From NCBI GenBank assembly GCA_016699835.1, contig CP064987.1, forward strand, positions 2,790,001-2,854,000: a stretch of DNA of 64,000 nt. The letters run 5' to 3'. The notes beneath the pieces were generated by a model, which ran no database searches, was not told the DNA's origin, and saw only the letters and a program-made list of their open reading frames with translations. Positions 24,736 to 34,456 of this stretch are shown piece after piece. Each line of letters starts with the position of its first letter. Positions within the stretch are counted from its first letter, which is position 1. The DNA is from Phycisphaerales bacterium (lineage in GTDB: Bacteria; Planctomycetota; Phycisphaerae; Phycisphaerales; UBA1924). A program made the translations under genes and the position numbers.

Positions 24736-25965
24736 CTACTCGTCCTCGTCCTGGGCGGCGTTGAAGGCTCGGCGTGGGGCGACGCCTCGGCGGAGGGCGA
24801 CGCTCGCGACGAGGCCCGACATCATCCAACTCGCGAGCATGCTCGAGCCGCCGTAACTGACGAAGGGTAGGGTGATGCCGATGATGGGCAGAAGCCCGAG
24901 ATTCATGCCGAGATTCACAAAGACCTGGCCCCCGACGAAGGCGGCGCACCCGACGCAGACGAGTCGGCCGTAGGTGTCGTGGGCGGTGGCGCCGACGAGG
25001 AGCGACCCGGCGATCCAGACGCCAAAGAGGCCGAGCATCATGAGCACGCCCACCAGGCCGAACCGATTGGCGATGACGGCGGGGATCATGTCGTTGTGGC
25101 GTTCGGGGAGGCCGCTGTATCGAATGTACACGCGGCTTCGTGCATCGGAGTTTCCGGTGATGCCGCCGGCGGCGAGGAGGCGCTTGGCCGTCGAGGACTG
25201 CATGTTGATGTCCTGGTCGGCGCTGGTGTCGCCCTTGAACTGCTGCATAAGCCCGACGATTCGGGCCTTCTGGTGGGGAAGCAGGAGCGGATACGCGGCG
25301 GGGGCGATCGCGAGGGCGGCGACGACGATGAGCGTGAGGTGGCGGAGCCTCGCGCCTGCGACGATCAGCATGGCGAAGAGCGCGGGGACAAAGAGCGAGG
25401 CCGTGCCCAGGTCGGGCTGGAGGTTGATAAGCCCGATGGGGATGAGCGTGATGGCGAAGGGCATCGCCAGCCCTTTCAGCGTCTTTCGCCCTTTGTGGCG
25501 GCGGAGAAACCACGCGAGGGCGACGACGTAGGTGATCTTGGCGAACTCGCTGGGCTGGAGTTGCAAGGGGCCGATGTCGATCCAACTGCGCGCGCCGTGG
25601 CGGGGCTTGACGATCGACGTCGGGACGGCTGGGATCAGCAGGAAGACGAGCAGGAGGATGGTGAAGACCGCGAGGGGGATGCTCGCGAACCCCAGCCAGC
25701 GCGGCGGCACGAGCATGACGACGAGCGACAAACCGAAGCCGACCGCGGCGAAGACGAGTTGCTTGGAGGCATACGCCGAGAGCGTCTCGCCGGGCGCGTG
25801 CGTGAGCGTGGTGGCGAGATCCACGGCATAGACCGAGAGGGCGCACAGGATCGCGGTGGCGAGGAGCGTCAGCCACGCCGGACCGATGGAGACGATCGCG
25901 CGGAGGAGCGCGAGCGGGCCGAAGGGCGCCGCGAATCCAACCGGGTTGGCCCGTGGCGAGGTCAC
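24736..25965 (-). CDS. rodA: Rod-shape-determining peptidoglycan glycosyltransferase RodA
   Basis: A 409-residue SEDS-family membrane protein with about ten hydrophobic helices. Conserved pieces include SWIDIGPLQLQPSEFAKI, LQPDLGTAS and the C-terminal FVSYGGSSMLASW. RodA polymerises glycan strands for the lateral wall, working with a class B penicillin-binding protein. Here the partner is the directly upstream mrdA, whose stop overlaps the rodA start by four bases (ATGA at 25962-25965). The pair shows that this planctomycete-like cell makes peptidoglycan by the elongasome pathway. The choice of RodA over FtsW rests on this neighbour. Confidence 0.93.
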   Translation of the reverse strand: MTSPRANPVGFAAPFGPLALLRAIVSIGPAWLTLLATAILCALSVYAVDLATTLTHAPGETLSAYASKQLVFAAVGFGLSLVVMLVPPRWLGFASIPLAVFTILLLVFLLIPAVPTSIVKPRHGARSWIDIGPLQLQPSEFAKITYVVALAWFLRRHKGRKTLKGLAMPFAITLIPIGLINLQPDLGTASLFVPALFAMLIVAGARLRHLTLIVVAALAIAPAAYPLLLPHQKARIVGLMQQFKGDTSADQDINMQSSTAKRLLAAGGITGNSDARSRVYIRYSGLPERHNDMIPAVIANRFGLVGVLMMLGLFGVWIAGSLLVGATAHDTYGRLVCVGCAAFVGGQVFVNLGMNLGLLPIIGITLPFVSYGGSSMLASWMMSGLVASVALRRGVAPRRAFNAAQDEDE

Positions 25966-28469
25966 GGTTCCAGGTATCCCTCGGCAATGAGGGCGTGGAC
26001 GATCTGGTTGGCGATGGGTCCCGAGACCTTGCCGCCGCTGCCCGCGTAATCACAGACGACGGCGATCGCGTATCTCGGGCGATCGCGGCCCACGAGGATC
26101 ACGAACCAGGAGTGATCGCCCGCGGCGATGGTTTCTTCATTGGTGGATGTGCCGTCGGGGCTGAACTTCAGTGGGCTGGCGGTGGCGGTGCCGGTCTTGC
26201 CCCAGATCTTGACGCCCTTGGCGTTGAAGATCGGTTCGCGGGAGCCGTTGATGGTGAGGTGGTTGCCTGTACCGTCGCTGTCATTGACGCTGAGCCACAG
26301 GCCGTGGAGCGTCTGCTCGACGGCGGACTGGTTGAGGTTGACGCGCCCGGCATCGGTGATGGGATCTTCCTCCACGATGCGTGGCTCGACGCGGGCGCCG
26401 AAGCGGGCGAGCGTCGCATAGGCGTTGGCGGCGTGGAGGGGTGTCCACGCGACGGGGCCCTGACCGATTCCCATCTGGATCGCCTGACCCATGCTGATAC
26501 CCTCGCCATCGGCGTAGAGGAACCGTCCAGGTTGTGTGGGATCGGGCCTGGGCGGGCCGAGTTCGCCGGGATATTCGAGACCGATGCCGAGGTTGAACGC
26601 GGTGCCCACGTGGAAGTCGCGGAAGACGTCGCGGACGCTCGAGGGGCCGAGGCGCTTGCCGAGTTCGAAGAAGACGATGTTGCAGGAGACCATGATGGCC
26701 TCGTCTCCAGCGAGGTCGTGCCCGAGGAAGTCGGAGTGGGTCTGCTTGTATTCCTTGTAGATCCAGCATCGCAGGGAGTCGGGATCATTGGGAAGGAAGT
26801 GGCCCGTGCAGGCGATGCGCTCGTCGACACCCATCACGCCGCGCGATTCGGATTCGGAGAGGATGAGGGCCTTGACGATCGAGCCGGGTTGATAGGCGCT
26901 GGCGATGGCGCGATTGACGAGAGGCGTGCGCAGGGCGAGGTCGCGTGAGTTGGTGGAGAGTTCGCCGGATTCCAACTGCTCGCGCGTGTACGTCGGCGTC
27001 GAGACCATCGCGAGGATCTCGGCGGTGTCCACGTCGAGCACGACCGCGGCACCGCACAGGGGTGTGCCCAGGGGCAACTCGCCGATCAGGACCTTTTCAT
27101 CGGGCTTGGGTTCCTTGCGTTGCCAGGACTGCACGACGGCAAGGCCGGCCTCGGGAGTCATGGCGGCCTGCACGCGCGCCTGGAGCATGGCGTCGATGGT
27201 GAGGTGGAGGTCGCGCCCTCGCGTGGGCTTGCGGATGGAACTGTCGTCGGTGGCATCGACGCGGACGGACTTCACGCCGCGCAAGCCACGGAGTTCGTGC
27301 TCGCGGGAACTCTCGATGCCGGCGTCGCCGACGCGGTCGTCGTCGAAGTATTGGCCGAGGTCGAAGGTGCGCCCACGGCCGATCTCGGCGAGGGCGCGGT
27401 CCTTCACGTCGGGATGGGCGTCGAGGTAGGCCCGGCGCGCGGGGGCGTCCTCGGCGTAGACCTTCGACCGAACCTTGCCCAGGACGTGGCAGAGCAGTCC
27501 ATCAACGTGGACGGTGAACAGCGAGGGCGTCGCGTCGGAAGTCGCCGTGCGTAAGGGGCTGGGGAAGGTCGATCGATCGAGTTCGATGTCGACGGATTCC
27601 ATGGGGTACTCACGCTCGCCGGCGTTGGTGACGGTGAGGCCGGGGATCGTCTCGACGAACTGGGTCGTGCCCGGCTCGGCGGCGGCGAGAGAATCGTCGG
27701 CGGTGGAGTCGGCGCGCGACTCGACGCCGGGCGGAAGGACTTCCACACGCTCGCCCACCAGGAGCAGACAGGCGAAGGCGGCATCATCATCGAGGGCACG
27801 GATGACGGTGTGGTTCGATCGCTGCTCGGCGATCTCCTTGTCGGTGCGTTTCTCGACCTGCTCGCGGACCTCGTCGGTGATCTCGACGCCCTGATCGCGA
27901 AGGGCGGCGAACTCGCGGATGCGCCAGAAGTCGACGAGGGTCGCCCGGCGGGACTCGACCTGGCGCACGATCGAGTCTCGCGCCTGATCGAGCGTGGACC
28001 GGTCCACGCCGGCGCGCTCGGCGAGGAGATCCCACGCGTGGGCCAGGTGGGCGTTGTAGACGGCCTCGAAGGCGAGGACGCGCTCGGCACGCTGCTCCTT
28101 TGACATCGCGGCCCAGGCGTGCCCCGTGCTCGATCGGGCGTGCGACGCGGCCCGTGCTTTGGCCCACTCGCCCGAGATCACGTCGTAGGGAAGATCAACG
28201 CGGTATCCCGGGCGATCCATGGCGAGGATGCGCCCCTTGCGGTCGAGGATCGAGCCGCGGGCCGCGGGGATGAAGGTGTTTTGCAACAGACGGGCCTCGG
28301 TGTCCTCTCGTGCTGCGTCGGCGTGGAGGATCGCGAGTCTCGAGGCCTGCGTGGCGAGGACGAGGCTTAGCACGAGGAAGATGCCCAGGATGAGCGCGAG
28401 GCGCGGGATCGACGACCCGCGCGTCGCGGGGCGCTGGCTGAGGAGCGTGGTGTGGGCCTGGCGATCCAT
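25962..28469 (-). CDS. mrdA: Penicillin-binding protein 2 (transpeptidase)
   Basis: An 835-residue class B penicillin-binding protein. One N-terminal transmembrane helix (about 24-45) is followed by a dimerisation region containing LDRKGRILAMDRPGYRVDLPY. The transpeptidase domain has SxxK in PGSIVKA (about residue 527), SCN (about 597) and KTGTA (about 756). It crosslinks peptidoglycan in the periplasm. It is longer than E. coli PBP2 (633 residues), with extra sequence in the pedestal between about residues 60 and 330. It is translationally coupled to rodA. Confidence 0.92.
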   Translation of the reverse strand: MDRQAHTTLLSQRPATRGSSIPRLALILGIFLVLSLVLATQASRLAILHADAAREDTEARLLQNTFIPAARGSILDRKGRILAMDRPGYRVDLPYDVISGEWAKARAASHARSSTGHAWAAMSKEQRAERVLAFEAVYNAHLAHAWDLLAERAGVDRSTLDQARDSIVRQVESRRATLVDFWRIREFAALRDQGVEITDEVREQVEKRTDKEIAEQRSNHTVIRALDDDAAFACLLLVGERVEVLPPGVESRADSTADDSLAAAEPGTTQFVETIPGLTVTNAGEREYPMESVDIELDRSTFPSPLRTATSDATPSLFTVHVDGLLCHVLGKVRSKVYAEDAPARRAYLDAHPDVKDRALAEIGRGRTFDLGQYFDDDRVGDAGIESSREHELRGLRGVKSVRVDATDDSSIRKPTRGRDLHLTIDAMLQARVQAAMTPEAGLAVVQSWQRKEPKPDEKVLIGELPLGTPLCGAAVVLDVDTAEILAMVSTPTYTREQLESGELSTNSRDLALRTPLVNRAIASAYQPGSIVKALILSESESRGVMGVDERIACTGHFLPNDPDSLRCWIYKEYKQTHSDFLGHDLAGDEAIMVSCNIVFFELGKRLGPSSVRDVFRDFHVGTAFNLGIGLEYPGELGPPRPDPTQPGRFLYADGEGISMGQAIQMGIGQGPVAWTPLHAANAYATLARFGARVEPRIVEEDPITDAGRVNLNQSAVEQTLHGLWLSVNDSDGTGNHLTINGSREPIFNAKGVKIWGKTGTATASPLKFSPDGTSTNEETIAAGDHSWFVILVGRDRPRYAIAVVCDYAGSGGKVSGPIANQIVHALIAEGYLEP

Positions 28470-28499
28470 CGCGGCTCCGCGTGCTTCGTTGGGTGAGGC

Positions 28500-29333
28500 C
28501 TACGCCTTGGCCTTGTCCCTCGTGATCTGGGCGTATGCGTTGTGGTTGTGGATCGATTCGAAGTTCTCGGAGTTGATCGAGTACCACGAGATGCGAGGCT
28601 CGGCCTCGAGCGAGAGTGCAAGGTCGCGGACGATGTCCTCCACGAACTTCGGATTCTCATAGGCCTTCTCGGTCACGAACTTCTCATCGGGGCGCTTCAG
28701 GACGGCATAGACCGGGCAACTCGCCGCATTCTCCAGCAACTCGACGAGTTCCTCGATCCACAGGTCGGAGTTGAGTCGCACCTTCGCGGCGATATGGCAG
28801 CGCTGGTTGTGGGCGCCGTGGATGCTGATCTCTTTGGAGCAGGGGCAGAGGCTCGTGGCCGGGGCCGAGACGCTCATCGTGAAGTCGCCGACCTCCTTGG
28901 AACCGCCGTGGCTGGAGTCGAGCGTGCTCTCGGCCTCGAAGGAGACGCGATAGTCCATCAGGCCGGGGTGTCCCGTGACGGGCGCGGCCTTCTTGATGAA
29001 GTAGGTGAAGGAGACCTCAAGGTGGGCGGTCTTCGCGTTGAGTCGTTCGCGGATGGCGTGGGCGATGCCCGGGATTTTGTCGGGAGTGATCGGCTCGCTC
29101 GTGTGGTCGTTCAAGACCTCGAGGAAGCGGCTCATGTGCGTGCCCTTCTGCGTGTGCGGTAGGGAGACGTACATGTTGATCGTGGCGACGGTGGTCTGCG
29201 TGCCGCCATGCATCTCGCGCAGGCGGATGGGGTAGGTCACGTCCTTGACGCCCACTTTATCGATCGCGATGCGGCGTGCATCGCGTGAGGCTTGCACGTC
29301 GGGAATTGCGGAGGTCTCTGGCTCAAATGTCAT
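28500..29333 (-). CDS. folE2: GTP cyclohydrolase FolE2 (type IB)
   Basis: About 277 residues. Signature segments are DVQASRDARRIAIDKVGVKDVTYPI, MYVSLPHTQKGTHMSRF and SLCPCSKEIS (about 160-170), the last containing the metal-ligand cysteine. FolE2 converts GTP to 7,8-dihydroneopterin triphosphate, the first step of folate synthesis, and can use metals other than zinc. ATG 29333 gives MTFEPETS; 13 more residues are possible upstream. Together with folP and folD this shows de novo folate synthesis. The gene sits just upstream of mrdA on the same strand. Confidence 0.94.
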   Translation of the reverse strand: MTFEPETSAIPDVQASRDARRIAIDKVGVKDVTYPIRLREMHGGTQTTVATINMYVSLPHTQKGTHMSRFLEVLNDHTSEPITPDKIPGIAHAIRERLNAKTAHLEVSFTYFIKKAAPVTGHPGLMDYRVSFEAESTLDSSHGGSKEVGDFTMSVSAPATSLCPCSKEISIHGAHNQRCHIAAKVRLNSDLWIEELVELLENAASCPVYAVLKRPDEKFVTEKAYENPKFVEDIVRDLALSLEAEPRISWYSINSENFESIHNHNAYAQITRDKAKA

Positions 29334-29386
29334 CGGCGCATCGTAGGTCGCGAGGGGTCTGACGCCCGGCACGGAATGTCCGTCGG

Positions 29387-30304
29387 TCAGGCCGGTTTGG
29401 CGCCAGTCACCGCGGGACGCTCCAGCATCGAGTTGGCCCAGGCGATGCCGATCGGCGCCCCAAGGAACGCCCCGGCGGCCCAGTCCAACGAGGTCGGGCG
29501 GAGCATGCCCAGAAGTCGACCCGAGGTCGCCGACAGCACGGGATCCTTGAGCGTGACCATCCCGACGATGGGGGCGACGATCGACACCAGGAGGGTCGCG
29601 GCGATGGGGGTGAGCGGCGAGAGTCGCACGCCCAGCATCGACGCGATGATCTGGGAACCGGCGCCGGCGCCCAGGGCCGCGAGCGCGACGCCCATGACGG
29701 TCTGGCCTTTGAGCGACTCGTAGACGATGAGGCTGGCGAGGGCACCGGCGAGAATGGCGCCGGCGATGATCGATCCGCCGAGCGAGATGGCCAGCGGCTT
29801 GGCGTCGGATGTCTCTTCGAGGAACCGCGTCTTGATTCGTTCACCCAGAGTCAACGCAGGGTTGGGCGTCGCCATGGGCTGCCCATGATCGTTGGTCCCG
29901 AGGCGTTCGATCGCCATGGCCAGCCCGAGGCCGAGGGCCGCAAGCATCGCATGCTCGGCGGCGAGCGTGCCCCAGATCGAGCCAATCTTGGAGTCCACCG
30001 GTTGGGCCTGGATGATGTTCTGGATCAGGCCCAGGTGCCACGCGGCCCAGGCGAGGATGATCCCCGCGACCATGTATCCCATGTCTCGCGCCATGAATCG
30101 GGCGCCGATAAGGCCGAGCGCAGCAGCACCGACCAACGCCGCCAGAGCGCCCAGGAGCGTGCCAACGGGTCGGGTGCCGATGAAGATCGTCGTGCCGGTG
30201 GCGCCGTCGGCCGTCGTCCCGAAGCCCAGCAGGCTCCCCAGGAGCGGGCCGACAAGAAGCAGGGCGGCGAGCACGAGAATCCAGCGAAAGACGGCCTTAA
30301 GCAT
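29387..30304 (-). CDS. Multi-pass membrane protein of unknown function
   Basis: About 305 residues with seven or eight hydrophobic helices, in two groups (about residues 5-130 and 185-290) separated by a hydrophilic loop of roughly 50 residues. The helices are rich in Gly and Ala, with glycine-rich turns such as LALGLGLAMA. No transporter or enzyme motif is recognised. ATG 30304 (MLKAVFRW) is preferred over longer in-frame options. It lies 53 bp upstream of folE2 on the same strand and may share its transcript. Confidence 0.65.
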   Translation of the reverse strand: MLKAVFRWILVLAALLLVGPLLGSLLGFGTTADGATGTTIFIGTRPVGTLLGALAALVGAAALGLIGARFMARDMGYMVAGIILAWAAWHLGLIQNIIQAQPVDSKIGSIWGTLAAEHAMLAALGLGLAMAIERLGTNDHGQPMATPNPALTLGERIKTRFLEETSDAKPLAISLGGSIIAGAILAGALASLIVYESLKGQTVMGVALAALGAGAGSQIIASMLGVRLSPLTPIAATLLVSIVAPIVGMVTLKDPVLSATSGRLLGMLRPTSLDWAAGAFLGAPIGIAWANSMLERPAVTGAKPA

Positions 30305-30532
30305 GGGACATCGTTGGAGGCCTCGGAGTCCGAGGCGAATCCTGTGCATGCCCGCGAGCGAGGAGCCAATGTCTCACTGGCCTCCACGCCAGAGTTATGT
30401 CTGAGATGGCTCATCGTGTGGCGTTGGATGGCCATGATGTGTTCGGTTCATGGCCCGGGCTACCGTCCGCCGATGCCTACATGGGGTGCGTCGTCGAATC
30501 GTGCCCCGGCCGCCCTCGGCAAGGAGCCACCG

Positions 30533-31753
30533 ATGCCTCCATCCCCATCACGCGAGACCAACGCCGCCCACGATGCTCTACCGATTGCTGCCGGCTCGTG
30601 GTGGCGGGGGTGGATCTGGCCGCGCTGCTTCGAGGCGTGGCGGCTCTCGCTTCGGCCGGCGAGCATCGGGCTGGGCACGCTGCTCATCGTGCTGGTGCTC
30701 CTCATCGCCCAGATGCCGGGCCTGTGGTCGTCGGACACGCAGACGAGAGCACGTGAGGACGAGATCGAGAAGTTCGACTGGGCGGCCACGGAGATCACGT
30801 CTGGTGTTCTCTCGCTCGCGCACATGCGTGTCGCCAACGGTCTGAAACTCGCGCTGGAGGCGCTGCTCGGGCTGCTCACGCATGACCCCCTTGAGACGCT
30901 CCTTGTGGGAATCCCGGCGCTCGCGATACTGGCGGTGTTGGGCGGCGCGATCACGCGGATGAGTGCAGAATCATTCTCGCTCCGTCGGCGCATGCCCTGG
31001 ACCGAGGCGCTCGGCTTCGCGTCGAAGCGCTGGGCGAGCCTGGTCGGCGCGATGCTCGGCCCGCTCGCGATCATCGGGCTGCTCGCGCTGGCGCTGGCGA
31101 TCTCGGGGCTGCTGGCCAAGGCCGAGGTCACGCGCTTTGTCCTCGCCATCGGTCTTGGCGTCGGATTGCTCGTCGGCCTGCTCGCGGTGCTGATGCTCGT
31201 GGGCTATCTGCTGGCGCTCCCCCTGCTTCCCGCGGCGGTGGTCGTGGAGTCCACCGACGCCGTCGATGCCGCCCAGCGGGCGTACGCGTACGTGATCGAT
31301 CGGCCCGTTCGTCTCATCTTCTACTCGGCGATTCTGCTGGCGCAGGGCGTGCTCCTGGCCGTGCTTGCCCAGTGGCTGGCCGACTTCATCATCGGGTTCA
31401 CGCACTGGTCGATGCGCTGGTTCGTGGGCGACGCCCTTGGTCGGAGCGGCGAGGGTGTCGCGACCGATGCCCAGTGGCTGCTCGACGCGCTCTCGAGTTC
31501 GGGTGAGCACATCGAGCAGCGAGGCGTCGCCGCAAGCATCGCTGGGTTCTGGGTCGTTCTTGTCCGCATCCTCGCGAGCGGCGTGGGCGTGAGCGCGTTC
31601 TTCGCTTCGGCGTCGGTGGTGTATCTCTTGATCCGCCAGGCCGCGGACGGACAGCACCCGTCGGACATCTGGACGCCGGGATCGGTGCCGGGGGTGTCGA
31701 ATGTGGTGGTGGAATCGGAGAATACCGCATCAGACGATGAGGGCGACGATTGA
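30533..31753 (+). CDS. Multi-pass membrane protein of unknown function
   Basis: About 406 residues. There are about six hydrophobic segments, at roughly 42-62, 110-145, 165-200, 205-240, 260-290 and 345-375, and an acidic tail ending ASDDEGDD. AAGGAG lies 6 bp before the ATG, which fixes the start despite a long open frame upstream. No family is recognised; the layout recalls DUF4013-like or glycerophosphodiester-transport-like integral membrane proteins, but no motif supports a choice. It converges with truB. Confidence 0.65.
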   Translation: MPPSPSRETNAAHDALPIAAGSWWRGWIWPRCFEAWRLSLRPASIGLGTLLIVLVLLIAQMPGLWSSDTQTRAREDEIEKFDWAATEITSGVLSLAHMRVANGLKLALEALLGLLTHDPLETLLVGIPALAILAVLGGAITRMSAESFSLRRRMPWTEALGFASKRWASLVGAMLGPLAIIGLLALALAISGLLAKAEVTRFVLAIGLGVGLLVGLLAVLMLVGYLLALPLLPAAVVVESTDAVDAAQRAYAYVIDRPVRLIFYSAILLAQGVLLAVLAQWLADFIIGFTHWSMRWFVGDALGRSGEGVATDAQWLLDALSSSGEHIEQRGVAASIAGFWVVLVRILASGVGVSAFFASASVVYLLIRQAADGQHPSDIWTPGSVPGVSNVVVESENTASDDEGDD

Positions 31754-31782
31754 ACGTGTCTCATCAGGATCGTCGCCGAGTC

Positions 31783-32577
31783 TCAACTCAACTCATCTCC
31801 AGAATCTGACGCTTCAACTGAGGGTGGAGTTTCTAGATCCGCTTGAGTGAGCGGACTAGGCACGCCATCGATCGTTTGTGCCGCCGCGACGTCGAACTCT
31901 CCCGATCGCGTCCGTCGCAAGGCCGTCAGCATCCCGCCGACGGTCGCGACCTTCTTCGCGAGCGACGCCCCGATGTCGCGCGCGAGGCTGCGGATGTATG
32001 TCCCCTTGCCACAAACGACCTCGACACGAACGCTGGGCCAGGCGAACTCAAGGACCCGAATCGACCGGACGAAGACGGGACGCTCGGCGAGGACGACCAT
32101 CTCCCCGGCTCGCGCCATCTCGTGGGCCCGCCGCCCGCCGATGCGCATTGCCGAGAACGCCGGCGGCCGCTGCAGGATCGTTCCCTGGAACTTCTCGATC
32201 GTCGCGATGAACGTCGGCTCATCGATCGTGCGTACGCCCATGTGCCGCGTGATCTCGCCCTCGGCATCGTCGGTGGACGACGACGCCGAGAAGTCGATCG
32301 TCGCGTCGTACGTCTTGTCGCCGATCATGATCTGGTTGCAGAGTCGCGTCGCCTTCCCCACAAGGACGACGAGCAAGCCCGTGGCCATGGGGTCGAGCGT
32401 GCCGCCGTGTCCGACCTTGATGCGTTTGGGCGCGCCGCCCTTGCGGAGTCGCCCTCGGATGATGGCGCAGACATCCATCGAGGTGAAGCCGGGCTGCTTG
32501 TCGATGAGCAGCAGCCCGCAGGGCGTGGGAGTTTCTGGAGTTCCATCGCCGCGTGCATGTGGAGGATTCTCGCTCAT
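31783..32577 (-). CDS. truB: tRNA pseudouridine(55) synthase TruB
   Basis: A 264-residue TruB. The catalytic aspartate is in GHGGTLDPMATGLL (about residue 62). LLIDKQPGFTSMDV, QRPPAFSAMRIGGRRAHEMAR and GKGTYIRSLARDIG are characteristic. It isomerises U55 in the T-loop of tRNAs. The start overlaps the stop of the upstream glycosyltransferase by four bases (ATGA at 32574-32577). The length is slightly short because no PUA domain is present, as in the type II/bacterial short forms. Confidence 0.94.
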   Translation of the reverse strand: MSENPPHARGDGTPETPTPCGLLLIDKQPGFTSMDVCAIIRGRLRKGGAPKRIKVGHGGTLDPMATGLLVVLVGKATRLCNQIMIGDKTYDATIDFSASSSTDDAEGEITRHMGVRTIDEPTFIATIEKFQGTILQRPPAFSAMRIGGRRAHEMARAGEMVVLAERPVFVRSIRVLEFAWPSVRVEVVCGKGTYIRSLARDIGASLAKKVATVGGMLTALRRTRSGEFDVAAAQTIDGVPSPLTQADLETPPSVEASDSGDELS

Positions 32578-34361
32578 GGCTCCCGCTCCACCACGAGCAC
32601 CTCAACGAATCGCCCCTTGGAGTAGTTGAACCCTAGCACGCGATCGACGATGCGGAGCGAGGCCTGGTGGAGTTCATCGTCGTCGGCGACGTTCCGTTCG
32701 AGGAAGAGGATGCCGTCGGGATGGGCCTTTGCCCAAGCCTTCCATTCCTGTCGCCACAGGCGCTCGCAGCGCCCGCGCGTAAGGAAGATCAGGCTGTCCT
32801 CGTCGTAGCCGTATTCAAGACGGGGGAGTCCCGGGCGATCCTCGTGCCCCCCTCGCACGCACGCGAGCGGTCGAGAGTGGGTTGGATCAATCGGCGGCAT
32901 GGCACGCACGAGTCTTTCGCTCGTCCTTGCGATCGTGATCTGGGGAATGACCACGCCCACACCCGCCGCGAGGACAATCCCGCACGAAACGCCCGCGACC
33001 GAGGCATGGAGCCACGCCCGCGATCGAGTGCTCCGGATCACGCCGTGTGCCACGAACACTCCCGCGCCCGCACAGAGCACGATCGTCGCGATCCCGATCG
33101 ACCTGGCAGACGCCGACGCATCGGACCAACTCCACCACACCCACGCCGTCGCGGCGAGCGCGGGGAGCATCGCCATCACGCCCATCATCACGCCCCACGC
33201 ACGAGCGAGCCACGCCGCCGCGTTCGGCACAACAACCCCGTCACACGCCACCCGCACCACCAACATCGCGCTCACGATCGCCAGCACCGACAACAGCGGC
33301 ATGGTGTAGTGGGGGAGTTTCGTGCTCGAGATCTCGAAGACAATCCACGATGGCAGCACCATCGAAGCGCACCACACCAAGGACACGTCCAACTCGGCCT
33401 CACGACGCCACATGCCGCGGGCCGCACGCACAATTCCCCACCCGGCGAAGATCGACCCCGCGCCCAGCACGAGAGGCATGAGCAGAATGTGGTATCCCGG
33501 GAAGCCGCCGTGGCCCTCCGCCGCGCTCCCCGCCCGACCGATCGTCTCCGCACGGATCGTCTTCCAGTACTCATCAAACCCGATCTCGCGCACGACCAGC
33601 AGCACCCACGGCAGCGCGACGGCACACGCGAGCGGCACGCCCCACCAGGGTCCGAGCGTCCGCCACCAGCGCCACTCGCGCGACGCGATCGAGAACGCGA
33701 TCGCCCCAAGTACAACAACCATCGGCGTCACCGGACCCTTGGTCATAATACCGATACCCACGAGCAGCCAGAGCACGATCGCGTCGCGCACGCCGCGCCA
33801 AGTGCCACGATGCTCGAAGACCCGCCACAGGAACAGGAGCGCGGCGGTCGTCACGCCGACGAGCACCATGTCCGCCCGGCCTTGCCTTGCCTCCCACGAG
33901 ATCACCGGTGAAACAGCGACAAAGAGCGCGGCGAGGAGCCCCGTGGCGTCTGCATGCCCGCGGCTGTCGACGTTCGCGCCCGATCGGTGTGCCGCGATCG
34001 TGCCCAGCCGCCTTCCCAATCGCCACGTCGCGAAGACGGCGACGATCCCCGCGATCGCCGAGGGCAGGCGATACATCCAGATCGCGTCGCGCGTCGCGTT
34101 CGGCCCGATATCGCCCGTCAGCGCCGCGGCCGTCCCCGCTTGGAGCCAATAGATGAGTGGCGGTTTGTTCAGGCGCGGGCGGTCCTGCACCATCGGCACG
34201 ATCCACCCCGAAGCATCCGGCGAGTTGTACATCTGCCGGCTCGCCTGCGTGAATCGAGGCTCGTCGCGATCGATCGGTGGGTTAGTGAACAAACCCGGCA
34301 CGAACGCCAGGAGACACACGGCAAGCAGCAGCAGCGCACCGCGTCGGGGCGTGTGCGACAT
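32574..34361 (-). CDS. ArnT/GT39-type membrane glycosyltransferase
   Basis: About 595 residues, with 10-12 hydrophobic helices in the N-terminal two-thirds and a soluble C-terminal domain. DRDEPRFTQASRQM near residue 40 matches the DE motif in the first periplasmic loop of GT39/ArnT enzymes, and RLNKPPLIYWLQ is also typical. The family transfers sugars from polyprenyl phosphate to lipid A or proteins at the outer face of the membrane. ATG 34361 is chosen; an upstream TTG at 34451 would add 30 residues that overlap the divergent gene's start. Donor and acceptor are unknown. Confidence 0.8.
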   Translation of the reverse strand: MSHTPRRGALLLLAVCLLAFVPGLFTNPPIDRDEPRFTQASRQMYNSPDASGWIVPMVQDRPRLNKPPLIYWLQAGTAAALTGDIGPNATRDAIWMYRLPSAIAGIVAVFATWRLGRRLGTIAAHRSGANVDSRGHADATGLLAALFVAVSPVISWEARQGRADMVLVGVTTAALLFLWRVFEHRGTWRGVRDAIVLWLLVGIGIMTKGPVTPMVVVLGAIAFSIASREWRWWRTLGPWWGVPLACAVALPWVLLVVREIGFDEYWKTIRAETIGRAGSAAEGHGGFPGYHILLMPLVLGAGSIFAGWGIVRAARGMWRREAELDVSLVWCASMVLPSWIVFEISSTKLPHYTMPLLSVLAIVSAMLVVRVACDGVVVPNAAAWLARAWGVMMGVMAMLPALAATAWVWWSWSDASASARSIGIATIVLCAGAGVFVAHGVIRSTRSRAWLHASVAGVSCGIVLAAGVGVVIPQITIARTSERLVRAMPPIDPTHSRPLACVRGGHEDRPGLPRLEYGYDEDSLIFLTRGRCERLWRQEWKAWAKAHPDGILFLERNVADDDELHQASLRIVDRVLGFNYSKGRFVEVLVVEREP

Positions 34362-34456
34362 GACTGTGCTCGCCGTGGCCTCGAGCCATCGAGGAAGCTG
34401 AAACGGCGGGGAGCACGCGGTCTCGTTGGTGTTTGCTACGATCGGCTTCAAGACAA

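Noticed and set aside
29885..30532. Long upstream extension of the membrane protein gene at 30533
   Set aside because: The extension overlaps the divergent membrane gene in antisense and has shadow-like composition, while AAGGAG directly precedes ATG 30533.
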